In this document: positions 33,157 through 41,679 of the stretch, piece by piece
Layout: every line of letters begins with the position of its first letter
How positions within the stretch are numbered: the stretch's first letter is position 1
Source of the DNA: Candidatus Melainabacteria bacterium
Lineage (GTDB): Bacteria; Cyanobacteriota; Vampirovibrionia; Obscuribacterales; Obscuribacteraceae
Direction of reading: 5' to 3'
Length of the DNA stretch: 45,477 nucleotides
NCBI GenBank assembly: GCA_023250095.1
Contig: JAHFBI010000003.1
Coordinates: 1-45,477, forward strand
Position numbers and translations under genes: made by a program
The notes under the pieces: generated by a model
Seen by the model: only the letters and a program-made list of their open reading frames with translations
The model's database searches: none
Told to the model about the DNA's origin: nothing

Positions 33157-34392
33157 ATGCGCCTTGGACCCATCGTTTTGATGAAGGATTCCACATTCCG
33201 CACCATCTTGCACAACAGCGACGTATTGACGGAACAGAACTCAAACCTGTCCGCGAAACTTGGAGCCGGCATTACGACGCACTCCTTCATGCATTACCCC
33301 TGGACTGCCACCACCGCTCCTGCGGTTTTTGCCGAACCTGATGAGCCCGGTCCCCGCGTTGACGAAGCTGTGGCCCGCATTATAGCCGCCTTCCAAAAAT
33401 GCATGAAAGAATACGTCAATCCGTCGCCCGGCATGTGGGACGGAATTGAGCAACGGAACAAACGCTTTCTGACAGCTCTCAGGGAAGGTAACGCCGACGA
33501 ATTGAAAGGACTCCTCGGCAGGCTTTTTCGCAACGATCTCATCTGGGGCCTGGGTAAGTTCGATGAAGCTCTGGCCAACGACATGACTCAACAAAAAGAG
33601 CACAGCCATGCCCAGTTGCGCATAACAGACGCCCTGGTCAGCCTGGCGCAAGCCGCCGGAGCGCTCACCGTCACATGTGTCGAACAGCAAGGCATAGAAA
33701 CACATTTGAATTGCCTGGCGGTGAATCTCGAACAAGTTCTCTCTTGCACAGAAAACCGGCTCGGCTTCTCGATTGCCTCTGCCCAGGTCGGGTCTATCTA
33801 TGGTTGTCGCATTGGCAGCACCTTTGTGACCATCGACAGTCTGCTTCACGCCTATACCGCGCACCGCCTGTTGCAGCTCGGCGCTGGTCCCGACAGCCAG
33901 ATAGCGGAAATCGGCGGAGGCTTTGGTTGCCTGGCCGGACTGGCTTACCGAGCAGGCTGCCGGAAATATGCCATTTACGATCTGCCCTGGGTCAACGCCA
34001 TTCAGGGCTATTACTTGCTCATGTCACAACCGGCTGAGACAGTGGCTCTGTACGGCGAAAAGGAAGCCGCCATTGCCGTCAAGCCTTTCTGGGCGTTTGA
34101 GAAGATCCCGAAGGGCAGTGTCGATTATGTAGTAAACACGGACTCGCTGCCGGAAATGGGCCATGACACGGCTAACGCTTACATCAGGGGGATAAAACAC
34201 CTTCTTTCCGACCAGGGCATTTTCCTGTCGATGAATCAGGAAGCACAGGCCAGCAACGCTGGCTTTGGTGCGCAGAACAATGTGGCGGCAATGATTGAAA
34301 GAGTTGGCGGCTTCAGAAAGCTCGGTCGCTTCCTCTACTGGATGCGCCAGGGCTACGTGGAAGAAATCTTCCAGAGAGCCCCTGGCACTTAG
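33157..34392 (+). CDS. Putative sugar O-methyltransferase (TIGR04371-like)
   Basis: A 411-aa protein. The SAM-binding block is clear in the second half: IAEIGGGFGCLAGLAYRAG near residue 250, then YAIYDLPWVNAIQGYYLL near residue 275, the wording typical of the putative sugar O-methyltransferase family TIGR04371. YVVNTDSLPEMG and FLSMNQEAQ follow. The N-terminal half is helical and probably binds the acceptor. It would methylate a hydroxyl on a sugar of the glycan or its precursor in the cytoplasm. The ATG has GAGG about 11 nt upstream. The GT-C gene starts 31 bp after its stop, so they are probably one transcript. Confidence 0.8.
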   Translation: MRLGPIVLMKDSTFRTILHNSDVLTEQNSNLSAKLGAGITTHSFMHYPWTATTAPAVFAEPDEPGPRVDEAVARIIAAFQKCMKEYVNPSPGMWDGIEQRNKRFLTALREGNADELKGLLGRLFRNDLIWGLGKFDEALANDMTQQKEHSHAQLRITDALVSLAQAAGALTVTCVEQQGIETHLNCLAVNLEQVLSCTENRLGFSIASAQVGSIYGCRIGSTFVTIDSLLHAYTAHRLLQLGAGPDSQIAEIGGGFGCLAGLAYRAGCRKYAIYDLPWVNAIQGYYLLMSQPAETVALYGEKEAAIAVKPFWAFEKIPKGSVDYVVNTDSLPEMGHDTANAYIRGIKHLLSDQGIFLSMNQEAQASNAGFGAQNNVAAMIERVGGFRKLGRFLYWMRQGYVEEIFQRAPGT

Positions 34393-34423
34393 TTGTGAAC
34401 CGGCTTTCCAGCGGAGATGGCAG

Positions 34424-36910
34424 ATGATTCCGGTTGGTCCGGCAAAAACGGAAGGCTGCGCGCGCAAGCAGCCCGCCGTAAACAAGACAGCTTGGGTAAG
34501 CACAGCCGCCGTCATAACCCTGCTTACTTTGCTGCCCATTTTGAACATCGTCCAAATCATCGCCAGATCCGGCGTGGACAATCTCTCCAATGATTATCTG
34601 GATTATGTCGGGCTTGTAGGCCAGGTTCTGTCCGGTTCGTACAACTGGCTCAATTATTTTCAGGATACGTTTTATCGCAGCCATTCCGTGGCTTTGCCTG
34701 TCTTAGTCCACCTGATCAACGCACGCTTCTTTAACTTCAATGTATATATGGAGCTGTATCTGGGCGTCGCCCTTGCCGCACTCAGGCTGGTGTTATGGCA
34801 ATCATCTCTGGCAAGCTCCATTTCCGGGCACCTGAGAACTGCCCTCTGGCCGCTGCTGTCTCTGTTGATCTTTTCCGAAAGCCAGATCTCCGTGTTCACT
34901 TACGGAGACGGCGCAGTCACAATTCAGCTTTCACTCTTCGGCTTTTCTCTGGGATTGTGGGCGGTGACCCGCCGGACACTCAGCCTGCCCATTATTCTTG
35001 CCATGGCGGCAGGGGGGCTGATAGCCTCCTTTTCCTGGGGCAACGGCATACTTACCTGGTTTGTCTTGCTTGCAGCGCTCCTGGGCAAGCGCTGCCGCAG
35101 CCGCCTGCCCTATCTTGTCTGGGCAACCGGGCTCAGCCTCTCGCTTGCGCCCTACTTTTTCGGACTGATCCTGCCGAAGCTCCTTGGCGGGGGAGCAGGG
35201 CGCGAGGGTACCAGCGTTGTTTCCTTGTTCAACTGGCGCTTCATCGTCAACACACTTGGCTGGCCTTTTGCCAACGATATTGCCTGGCATGCCGAGAGCC
35301 TTCCTTCTGCCCGCGCCATTGGCTGGACCGGGCTGGCAGGCGCGCTTGTTGCCGGACTCTTCTTATTGTGGAGAAGAAAGTCTGGTCTGCCGACACCCTG
35401 CCTGCCGGCTGTGTTACTTGTAGCCCACGGGATCTTGAGCATATGGCAGATAAGCGTCTTTCGCAGCCTGATTGCACCCTGGTACACGGCTGTCGCCATG
35501 TCATTCTGGGCCGGGCTGATTGGACTATCGCTTTGCCTTCTGGATTTGTGCCGCCTTGAAAAAAACACAACAGTGTTAGCGTCGCCCCCGACTGATCGCG
35601 CCACCCGGCTCTTTGCCGCTTTCACTATCAGCTTCATCCTGATTGTTTACGGCATGTCTAACCTGACATGGGAAGACAAAAGCGATCTCCTCTTTTCGCG
35701 GAGCCCGGCTTCTGCCTCCGCCCTGCGCAACTATCGCACAGCTCCCACTTATGGCGAGCAATATCTTTTCCAGTGGGGAGTCGGTAATCCGGCACTGCTG
35801 CCAATTCTGGCCGGTCCACTGGAGAGACATCATCTCTCGGTCTTTGCTTTGAAGCAGCAATGGTCCCTGCAAGGCGACTTCCTCCTCGACACTGTGTCCA
35901 TAGAAAGCAATCGGCAAGGAGCCGGAGTTCTCTGGACAACCGATGCCGACTCCGCCCACCGCCTACCCTGGAGCCATTACCGGCACCTCAATCTTTTCGA
36001 GCCAGAAAATACTGCCGTGTCATGGCGCGTGACCATTCCGGAAGACGTGAGGTCCGCGGCGCTGCGCACGGCAGTTCGACCGGGCACAAGCGAAGGCTGT
36101 GGCACTGAGACTTCAACCCAGTCCGAGGCAGCCATTTACCTTACACAGGCAGGATATTCAAAGCAACCTGTCTTCGGCGAACGCCTCAGCACAAACGATA
36201 CTGCCTGGCGCCAGGTGGAAATCCCTCTCAATTCTTTCAAGGGCAAAACTGTAACCATTACTCTTTCAGCCGCCGGCGGCGAGAACCTGACAGGTCAAGC
36301 GGGCAGCCGTGACAACACGGCAGCCGATCGCAAGCCAAGCAATGCGCCGGTTGTCTTTGCCTATCCGGTGATAGATATCGTGAATCAGGCAACAGACAAA
36401 AGCCCATCTCCTATCGAAATCCGCCCTTCCAATTCCGACCTGTCATCCTGCCTGCCGGCAGCCACAGATTCGGACTATTGCTTCGATACCGCCCGCGATA
36501 CCGACTGGATATACCGCGGAGTAACACGGCTGCCCGGAAACAACGCGAGTGCAGCATCCTGGATACTCACTGGCAATGCAGTGCCGACCCTCATGTATAA
36601 GAAAGACATCGACCTGGATTTGACTCAGTACTCCTACTTCCTCATCCGGCTGTCTGCAACTCCGGACATCTCGCCCAGAGCCGTTTGGGTCCACCTGACT
36701 CTTTTGCAGTCTCCCAAGCCGCTGACCTTTTCGATCCCGCTTCTCAGCGATGGGAAACCGCATTCTTACAGCTTTGCCCTCAGGCTTCTCGAGCTTAGCC
36801 CCGGCAACCACCTGACTGGATTCAGCCTGAATCCCGCAAGCCCGTCGTCATTCAACGGCAAGCAACAGATAGACATTTACGATACCCGCCTCATTGGCGC
36901 AACCAGATAA
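34424..36910 (+). CDS. GT-C-like membrane protein with C-terminal soluble domain
   Basis: About 828 aa. Roughly 10-11 spans occupy residues 25-450; the first outer loop has SNDYLDYVGLVGQ with two acidic residues, then FYRSHSVALPVLVHL. The C-terminal ~370 residues are soluble, with a beta-rich end (SYFLIRLSATPDISPRAVW...IDIYDTRLIG) resembling the jelly-roll tail of the protein at 24788. It is probably a glycosyltransferase with a glycan-binding module, but I recognise no named family. I chose the ATG at 34424, with GGAG 7 nt upstream, over the longer frame from 34295, which would overlap the methyltransferase by about 100 nt. Confidence 0.68.
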   Translation: MIPVGPAKTEGCARKQPAVNKTAWVSTAAVITLLTLLPILNIVQIIARSGVDNLSNDYLDYVGLVGQVLSGSYNWLNYFQDTFYRSHSVALPVLVHLINARFFNFNVYMELYLGVALAALRLVLWQSSLASSISGHLRTALWPLLSLLIFSESQISVFTYGDGAVTIQLSLFGFSLGLWAVTRRTLSLPIILAMAAGGLIASFSWGNGILTWFVLLAALLGKRCRSRLPYLVWATGLSLSLAPYFFGLILPKLLGGGAGREGTSVVSLFNWRFIVNTLGWPFANDIAWHAESLPSARAIGWTGLAGALVAGLFLLWRRKSGLPTPCLPAVLLVAHGILSIWQISVFRSLIAPWYTAVAMSFWAGLIGLSLCLLDLCRLEKNTTVLASPPTDRATRLFAAFTISFILIVYGMSNLTWEDKSDLLFSRSPASASALRNYRTAPTYGEQYLFQWGVGNPALLPILAGPLERHHLSVFALKQQWSLQGDFLLDTVSIESNRQGAGVLWTTDADSAHRLPWSHYRHLNLFEPENTAVSWRVTIPEDVRSAALRTAVRPGTSEGCGTETSTQSEAAIYLTQAGYSKQPVFGERLSTNDTAWRQVEIPLNSFKGKTVTITLSAAGGENLTGQAGSRDNTAADRKPSNAPVVFAYPVIDIVNQATDKSPSPIEIRPSNSDLSSCLPAATDSDYCFDTARDTDWIYRGVTRLPGNNASAASWILTGNAVPTLMYKKDIDLDLTQYSYFLIRLSATPDISPRAVWVHLTLLQSPKPLTFSIPLLSDGKPHSYSFALRLLELSPGNHLTGFSLNPASPSSFNGKQQIDIYDTRLIGATR

Positions 36911-37030
36911 CACAGCCTGTGCCGGCAGGCAAGCAAGGCCAGGCAGACAGGCGAGAGTCTGACAGAAAATGGTTAGAGCCAGGGGCAAGAGCCCACCCAG
37001 CGTCAAGCATGCGCCATAGCACCATCGAAT
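36911..37030. other. Short convergent gap with weak hairpin
   Basis: The gap holds GCCTG (36915-36919) / CAGGC (36926-36930) around a 6-nt loop. It may act as a weak terminator, and contains one TGCCGGCA copy. No T-tract is present. Confidence 0.3.
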
Positions 37031-38350
37031 TTACAGCGGCGGCTTGTTCTCGGAGGCAGCAATTGCCCGGCGATTGGCCATCTCCATGCCGGACATGGCC
37101 ATCGCGCCGGCAGCGCGTTTCTCCTTAGCCATGGCTGCCACCACCCTGTCGAAAAACTTCTGTCCACCGAAAGCGTTCATGTGAACGTCATCGTGAAAGT
37201 CTTCACGTTTGAAACTGGCGAAATCACAGAGATCGTAGTAACAGACATTGTAGTTCCAGGCGAACTGCTGCAAAGACTGCAAATACTTCGAATAGATACC
37301 TGGTCTGAGCATGCTGGCGTTATAGAAGGTGATCGGCATATTGACGATGACCAGCTCGATCCTTTCCTTGTGGCAGTATTCCGCCATCTTTCTCAAGAAA
37401 TACATCTGCGTGCGATACGTGCGCGGATCGGGACTCTTGTACCGCTGCAGATACTCGAAAGTGCTGTCCTTGTAATGGCTGCGCGCAGACTCGGCGTCGA
37501 TTGGCTGCGTCATCACAGCCTCAGGGCGGATCTCGGTAGGCAGATAGCCGGGAAGCATGCGCACACGATCCCACCAGGTAAACGGATGCTGGCTAAAGGG
37601 CCGCGGCAGCATCCTATCGAACACGGCTGATGCTTCCTCCAGAACGACGAGCTTGCAATCCAGCGAATAACCGAAGAGATAAACGACTTTCTTCAGCCAC
37701 CACTCAAGCTTCGTAATCGGGTTGCGAAAAACCGCCGCAGCCACATCGTCGATGTTCACAAAGCGAGTGAGATAGAGAAACGGTTCCGTATCGGAAGGTC
37801 CAGCAAGCGTACTGTCGATAAAATCGCGCGGTGCGACGCCATAGATCACCACATCCGGTCTGTTAGACGTATTGACCATCGCCTTCAAAGAAAGAAAGGC
37901 ATCAGACGGCATCTGCCCCGGCGCAGCCAGGCTGAAGCTATCAAAGCTGCCACCGAAAGCACCCTGGAGCTTGCTATCCAGATACTTCGCCAGGTGGTGC
38001 TTCGTCATATCAAGCGATTTGCCGAGATAGTTGGCATCGCTGCCGGCAACGGCGCTGATCATGGTCGATGAGCCAAGCAAGGCTACATTGTGGATCTGCT
38101 GATGAGATCGCAGATCATTCATGATCCACCAGTTGTAGCCCCTGCAGTTGAACTTGTAGGGATCGAAATGAATGGGGTTGAAAAAGGAAAGTCCGGCGTT
38201 AAGCACTACAAAAATGGCCAGCCCGAGCAAGAAAGTGCTCTTGAAACCCCTCTTGTAATCGGGGGTTACCAAGCGAGCTTCCCCTGGCAAACAGGGCTGA
38301 GGCGACTGCTGTAGCTCAGACAAATGTGCTGATTCGACTGTCATCATCAT
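37031..38350 (-). CDS. SGNH-hydrolase-like membrane protein, paralogue 2
   Basis: About 439 aa with one transmembrane span near residues 39-57. The SGNH-like blocks match those of the genes at 18637 and 43409: ALLGSSTMISAV (nucleophile Ser), VVIYGVAPRDFIDSTL, LVIVNMPITFYNASML and FHDDVHMNAFGG with D-x-x-H. The triad therefore looks intact. It is likely an extracytoplasmic esterase or acyltransferase partner of an MBOAT protein, by analogy with DltD and AlgJ/AlgX. Three consecutive ATG codons start at 38350; the frame also runs to a TTG at 38416. It is convergent with the GT-C gene at 34424 and divergent from the GT-C gene at 38766. Confidence 0.7.
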   Translation of the reverse strand: MMMTVESAHLSELQQSPQPCLPGEARLVTPDYKRGFKSTFLLGLAIFVVLNAGLSFFNPIHFDPYKFNCRGYNWWIMNDLRSHQQIHNVALLGSSTMISAVAGSDANYLGKSLDMTKHHLAKYLDSKLQGAFGGSFDSFSLAAPGQMPSDAFLSLKAMVNTSNRPDVVIYGVAPRDFIDSTLAGPSDTEPFLYLTRFVNIDDVAAAVFRNPITKLEWWLKKVVYLFGYSLDCKLVVLEEASAVFDRMLPRPFSQHPFTWWDRVRMLPGYLPTEIRPEAVMTQPIDAESARSHYKDSTFEYLQRYKSPDPRTYRTQMYFLRKMAEYCHKERIELVIVNMPITFYNASMLRPGIYSKYLQSLQQFAWNYNVCYYDLCDFASFKREDFHDDVHMNAFGGQKFFDRVVAAMAKEKRAAGAMAMSGMEMANRRAIAASENKPPL

Positions 38351-38765
38351 TTGCGCCGCGTTTCCGCCTGACTCCACTTTGACCCACCGGTGCCGCGGCA
38401 CCTGACAACAGTACAACTTTGCTCGAAAAGTATCATGAACTGCCGGACATCAAAGTTGCCAGTATTCGACCCATCATAAAGCCCGGATTTCAAGACTGTC
38501 CATACAAGCTGGCGGCTCTTAATCTAAAACTTTCTATAGCCTGCCACCCTGACAAGTCTGAATAAGGGCACCGGACGTCCCATCGGACTCCTGACAAGAG
38601 CTCGTTCCCGGCTTTGCGCATGAATTCGCATCGCTAAAGCTTTTTAAAGGATGCTTCATGGCAAGCACTTGACACGGTATAAGTTACAAAGTGCTTGTAA
38701 GCCCATGGCTCCCGGCACACACAAGCCAATGAGGGACCCAGCATAAATCGGCTTGATCGAAAGTC
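38351..38765. other. Divergent intergenic region
   Basis: About 415 bp between the SGNH-like gene (-) and GT-C paralogue C (+). The only clear structure is the inverted repeat at 38662-38697, which includes TTGACA. I see no small gene that is supported by a ribosome-binding site. Confidence 0.45.
38662..38697. promoter_or_regulatory. Inverted repeat around a TTGACA element
   Basis: CAAGCACTT (38662-38670) and AAGTGCTTG (38689-38697) are perfect 9-bp arms with an 18-nt spacer. TTGACA, a consensus -35, starts at the end of the left arm (38669-38674). A -10 at 17 nt is poor (TGCTTG). The arrangement looks like an operator over a promoter, upstream of GT-C paralogue C. Confidence 0.45.
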
Positions 38766-41642
38766 ATGCAAGCACCCTTTCTTCCCTTACAAGAGCCCGG
38801 GACAAACCCTGAAATGAGCAAACCTGGCGAGCAAGTCATGCCCTGCCGGCAGTCCCCGGAGAGCGAGGCACCCTTAAGGGAGCCTCCTTCGCCCGCCAGG
38901 GGTTCACATAAGCCCGGCTCCTGGGTTGCACCTCTTATTTGCTTCATTGTCGCCTTCACACTCAGCCTGCTCCTTGATCTCTTCGGCAGCCAGTCGAAGA
39001 CGATGCTTTACTTTGACTCAGGGCACTATCTAGGTTCCGCGCGCCAGGTGCTCTTGTTTGCTCAAGGAAAAGCGCCGGCTTCCAAAGAACTTCTCGATTG
39101 TCTGATGCTGGACGGCCCGGTCCTGCCTTCAATCACCGCGGCGGTCTTTACCCTCCTGCACAAAGTACCTACAGAGTCTAACTGGAGAATATGCGCCTTT
39201 ATTCTCTCCCTGCTCCACGCCCTGAGCGCCATGCTTGTCTGCCTCCTGTCACGCCGGCTCACTGGAAGCTCTAAATGGGGTGCCATCACCGGAGTTTGCT
39301 GGGCAATTTACCCGGGAGCCCTGGCTTCCTCCGGACGCTTCCTGCTGGAGCCGCTCGGGAGTGTCCTGTTGCTTGCCTCTACCTTATCTCTTGTCAGGGC
39401 CCTTGCAGCAAGCGAAGGCGAGGAGGCAAAGATGTCCCTTCCTGGAAAAACTATCGCTGCGTCAGTGGCCGCCGGGGTATTGCAAGCTCTCCTTCTTTTG
39501 ACGCGCTCAGTTTTGCTGCCAGTCTGCCTTGTGCTCGATGTCTGGGTTCTGGCCCTCGCTCAAGGGAAGCTCCGCCGCGCAGCCATCGCCCTGTCCATGG
39601 CGGCAGGGGCGGCGGTGGCGCTCGGGCCCTGGCTCGCTTTCACCTGGCAGATCTGCGGACACGGGCAACTGCTGCCCGAGCGCGCTCCGGCAATCAATAT
39701 AGCAATCGGCTTCAACTGGGAGACAGACGGCTGGGACGGAAAGCCGGATCCGCCTTTCCAGGCACTGTACGCCGACTCCGACAGCCCGCTTTGCACGGCT
39801 TTCAGCCTGTGGAAGCAAGAGCCAGGCAAGCTTCTCAATTTATTCTGCCGCAAAGTCAGTCGCCTTTTTGCCTTGCCCTGGAACGATTTTCGCTATTCCA
39901 TATTAGGAATCCCATACGAAATCCAGCGTTACTTGCACTTCTTTCTCTGCCTGGCAGCCATGCTCGGGGCAGTTGCTTTCGCCTCCTTGCTCCCCCCCCA
40001 TCCGGGTAAAAGCAATGCCGGGCGTTTCGTCGCCATAGCCGCCATCGCCACAATCGCCTGGCACCTTATCTATGTGCTTTTCCAGGCCAATCCACGCTAT
40101 GGATTCACAGCAATGCCATTCGCCGTCATTCTTGCCACATATTTCGCCTATGCCGCTGCCAAAAGCCAGCTGAAAGGCAAACAACTGTTGTCACTGGGGA
40201 TTCCGGTATTTTTGACGATAGCTTCCTGGCAGGCAGATATCCTGCCCTCTATGGTGCAAGTTTGCGGAAGCGTCGTCACGGCAATTTGGCTTGATTGCCT
40301 GGTCAGGCTCATGCTTCTTGGCTGGACCCTGGCTGCCGCCTGGATGAGCCTGACGGCAAGACTTCCTTCCCCGTCAGGCAAGCTCGCTGCAGCCCTTGCC
40401 TCAGCCGTCCTGGCCTTTGCAGGCGGCGTCATTTTCTGCGCCGAGGCCCTCGATTCCGTTTCTCTGCGTCAGTGGAGCTGTCCTTTGAGCCCGGGGAAAA
40501 GCGCTTGCCGCCTTATCCACCTCAAAAATGTATTGCCCGAATCCGCCAGGAAATCCATCGACTGGGCGCTGGTGCTTGTCGACGGCGATGCCTCCGCCGA
40601 AAACGCCGTCCTTTCAGTCAACGGTCACAAGCTCTCCGGACGGCTCGCTTGCCTTTACCGCTATTATCCAGAGAAATATATGATAGTCGGTCTCATGCAA
40701 TTGTTCACCCCGATTCTGGGCAATTCGCTTGCCGATATGCGGCAATGGCGAGCTGTGCCTGTGCCACTTTCATGGATAAACCCCGACGGCGATAACTTAT
40801 TGTCTATCGGCACCGGGACCTCCGGCTCAGCCACTATATATGGTGATTACTTGCCATCGCGCGGACTCCGGCGCCGGCTGCCGGCGCTTGGCACATACAG
40901 CCTTACGCGTTCGTTCAACTGCCCGGACAACGAAGGCGGCTTCGACGGGCGCCCTATCGACCCCTCAGGATTGACTCCGACTGGCTCCACGTCCTATCTC
41001 ACAGATGGAGCGACACAAAGATGCGATGACTTATCTGAGCATTTCGGCAGACAGACTGGCGAGTACCGGCTGCATCTCATACTGGGGATCAAAACGAAAG
41101 CCACTACTTCTGGCAACATCAGCACGACTTGCGATCCACAAAGCAAGCCAGCCTCTGGACAATGCCTCTTCACAAAACAATTTCAGTCAGGAGATTTCGG
41201 GCCGCCTCTGCATCAGATAAGCAAAGGGCAATTGCACATAAGCAAGGCAATAACGCGCCCGGCGCCGTTGACGGTAGCCATTGTGGATGTGCCGGGCTCA
41301 GTCACGGCAGGCAGCCACCTGTCCATCAAACTGAGCGGGCAGGCAACCAGCCTGGGCCGCAGTGCCGCGGAAGTGGGAATCGTGATCATGGCCGAAGATC
41401 GCTCTGTCAGCGAGCGCTTGCAGCTGGCAGCCACGCCGGTCAGCCTCACCGCCTCAGACAGCAAGTGGAAATCATTTGCCATCTCAGACTGCCTGCCCTG
41501 CAATTCGATCAAAGCCGGACCCCAGCGCCTGCGCATCGAGATCTACACTCTCAAAGGCGATACGGTGTTTAAAGACCTCAGCCTGGAGCTTTCGCCCGCG
41601 AACCTGCCGACATTCACCTTGCACAGGGCAGCTATCTATTAG
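38766..41642 (+). CDS. Very large GT-C-type membrane glycosyltransferase, paralogue C
   Basis: 958 aa from the ATG at 38766. It is more diverged than A and B but keeps the same plan: a first outer loop with YFDSGHYLGSAR, ALPWNDFRYSILGIP before the middle spans, ANPRYGFTAMPFAVI, a soluble tail with RQWSCPLSP, LSVNGHKLSGRL and DMRQWRAVPVP, and a C-terminus ending AAIY. The tail holds long Ser/Thr/Gly-rich stretches. In the first loop His replaces the Glu found in A and B (DSGHYL against DASEYL). In-frame ATGs at 38814 and 38838 are possible later starts; no ribosome-binding site is decisive. It is convergent with the carboxylesterase 37 bp away. Confidence 0.72.
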   Translation: MQAPFLPLQEPGTNPEMSKPGEQVMPCRQSPESEAPLREPPSPARGSHKPGSWVAPLICFIVAFTLSLLLDLFGSQSKTMLYFDSGHYLGSARQVLLFAQGKAPASKELLDCLMLDGPVLPSITAAVFTLLHKVPTESNWRICAFILSLLHALSAMLVCLLSRRLTGSSKWGAITGVCWAIYPGALASSGRFLLEPLGSVLLLASTLSLVRALAASEGEEAKMSLPGKTIAASVAAGVLQALLLLTRSVLLPVCLVLDVWVLALAQGKLRRAAIALSMAAGAAVALGPWLAFTWQICGHGQLLPERAPAINIAIGFNWETDGWDGKPDPPFQALYADSDSPLCTAFSLWKQEPGKLLNLFCRKVSRLFALPWNDFRYSILGIPYEIQRYLHFFLCLAAMLGAVAFASLLPPHPGKSNAGRFVAIAAIATIAWHLIYVLFQANPRYGFTAMPFAVILATYFAYAAAKSQLKGKQLLSLGIPVFLTIASWQADILPSMVQVCGSVVTAIWLDCLVRLMLLGWTLAAAWMSLTARLPSPSGKLAAALASAVLAFAGGVIFCAEALDSVSLRQWSCPLSPGKSACRLIHLKNVLPESARKSIDWALVLVDGDASAENAVLSVNGHKLSGRLACLYRYYPEKYMIVGLMQLFTPILGNSLADMRQWRAVPVPLSWINPDGDNLLSIGTGTSGSATIYGDYLPSRGLRRRLPALGTYSLTRSFNCPDNEGGFDGRPIDPSGLTPTGSTSYLTDGATQRCDDLSEHFGRQTGEYRLHLILGIKTKATTSGNISTTCDPQSKPASGQCLFTKQFQSGDFGPPLHQISKGQLHISKAITRPAPLTVAIVDVPGSVTAGSHLSIKLSGQATSLGRSAAEVGIVIMAEDRSVSERLQLAATPVSLTASDSKWKSFAISDCLPCNSIKAGPQRLRIEIYTLKGDTVFKDLSLELSPANLPTFTLHRAAIY

Positions 41643-41679
41643 AAAGCCTGGAAGCCGAATTGCAAATTCACCCTGTCCA

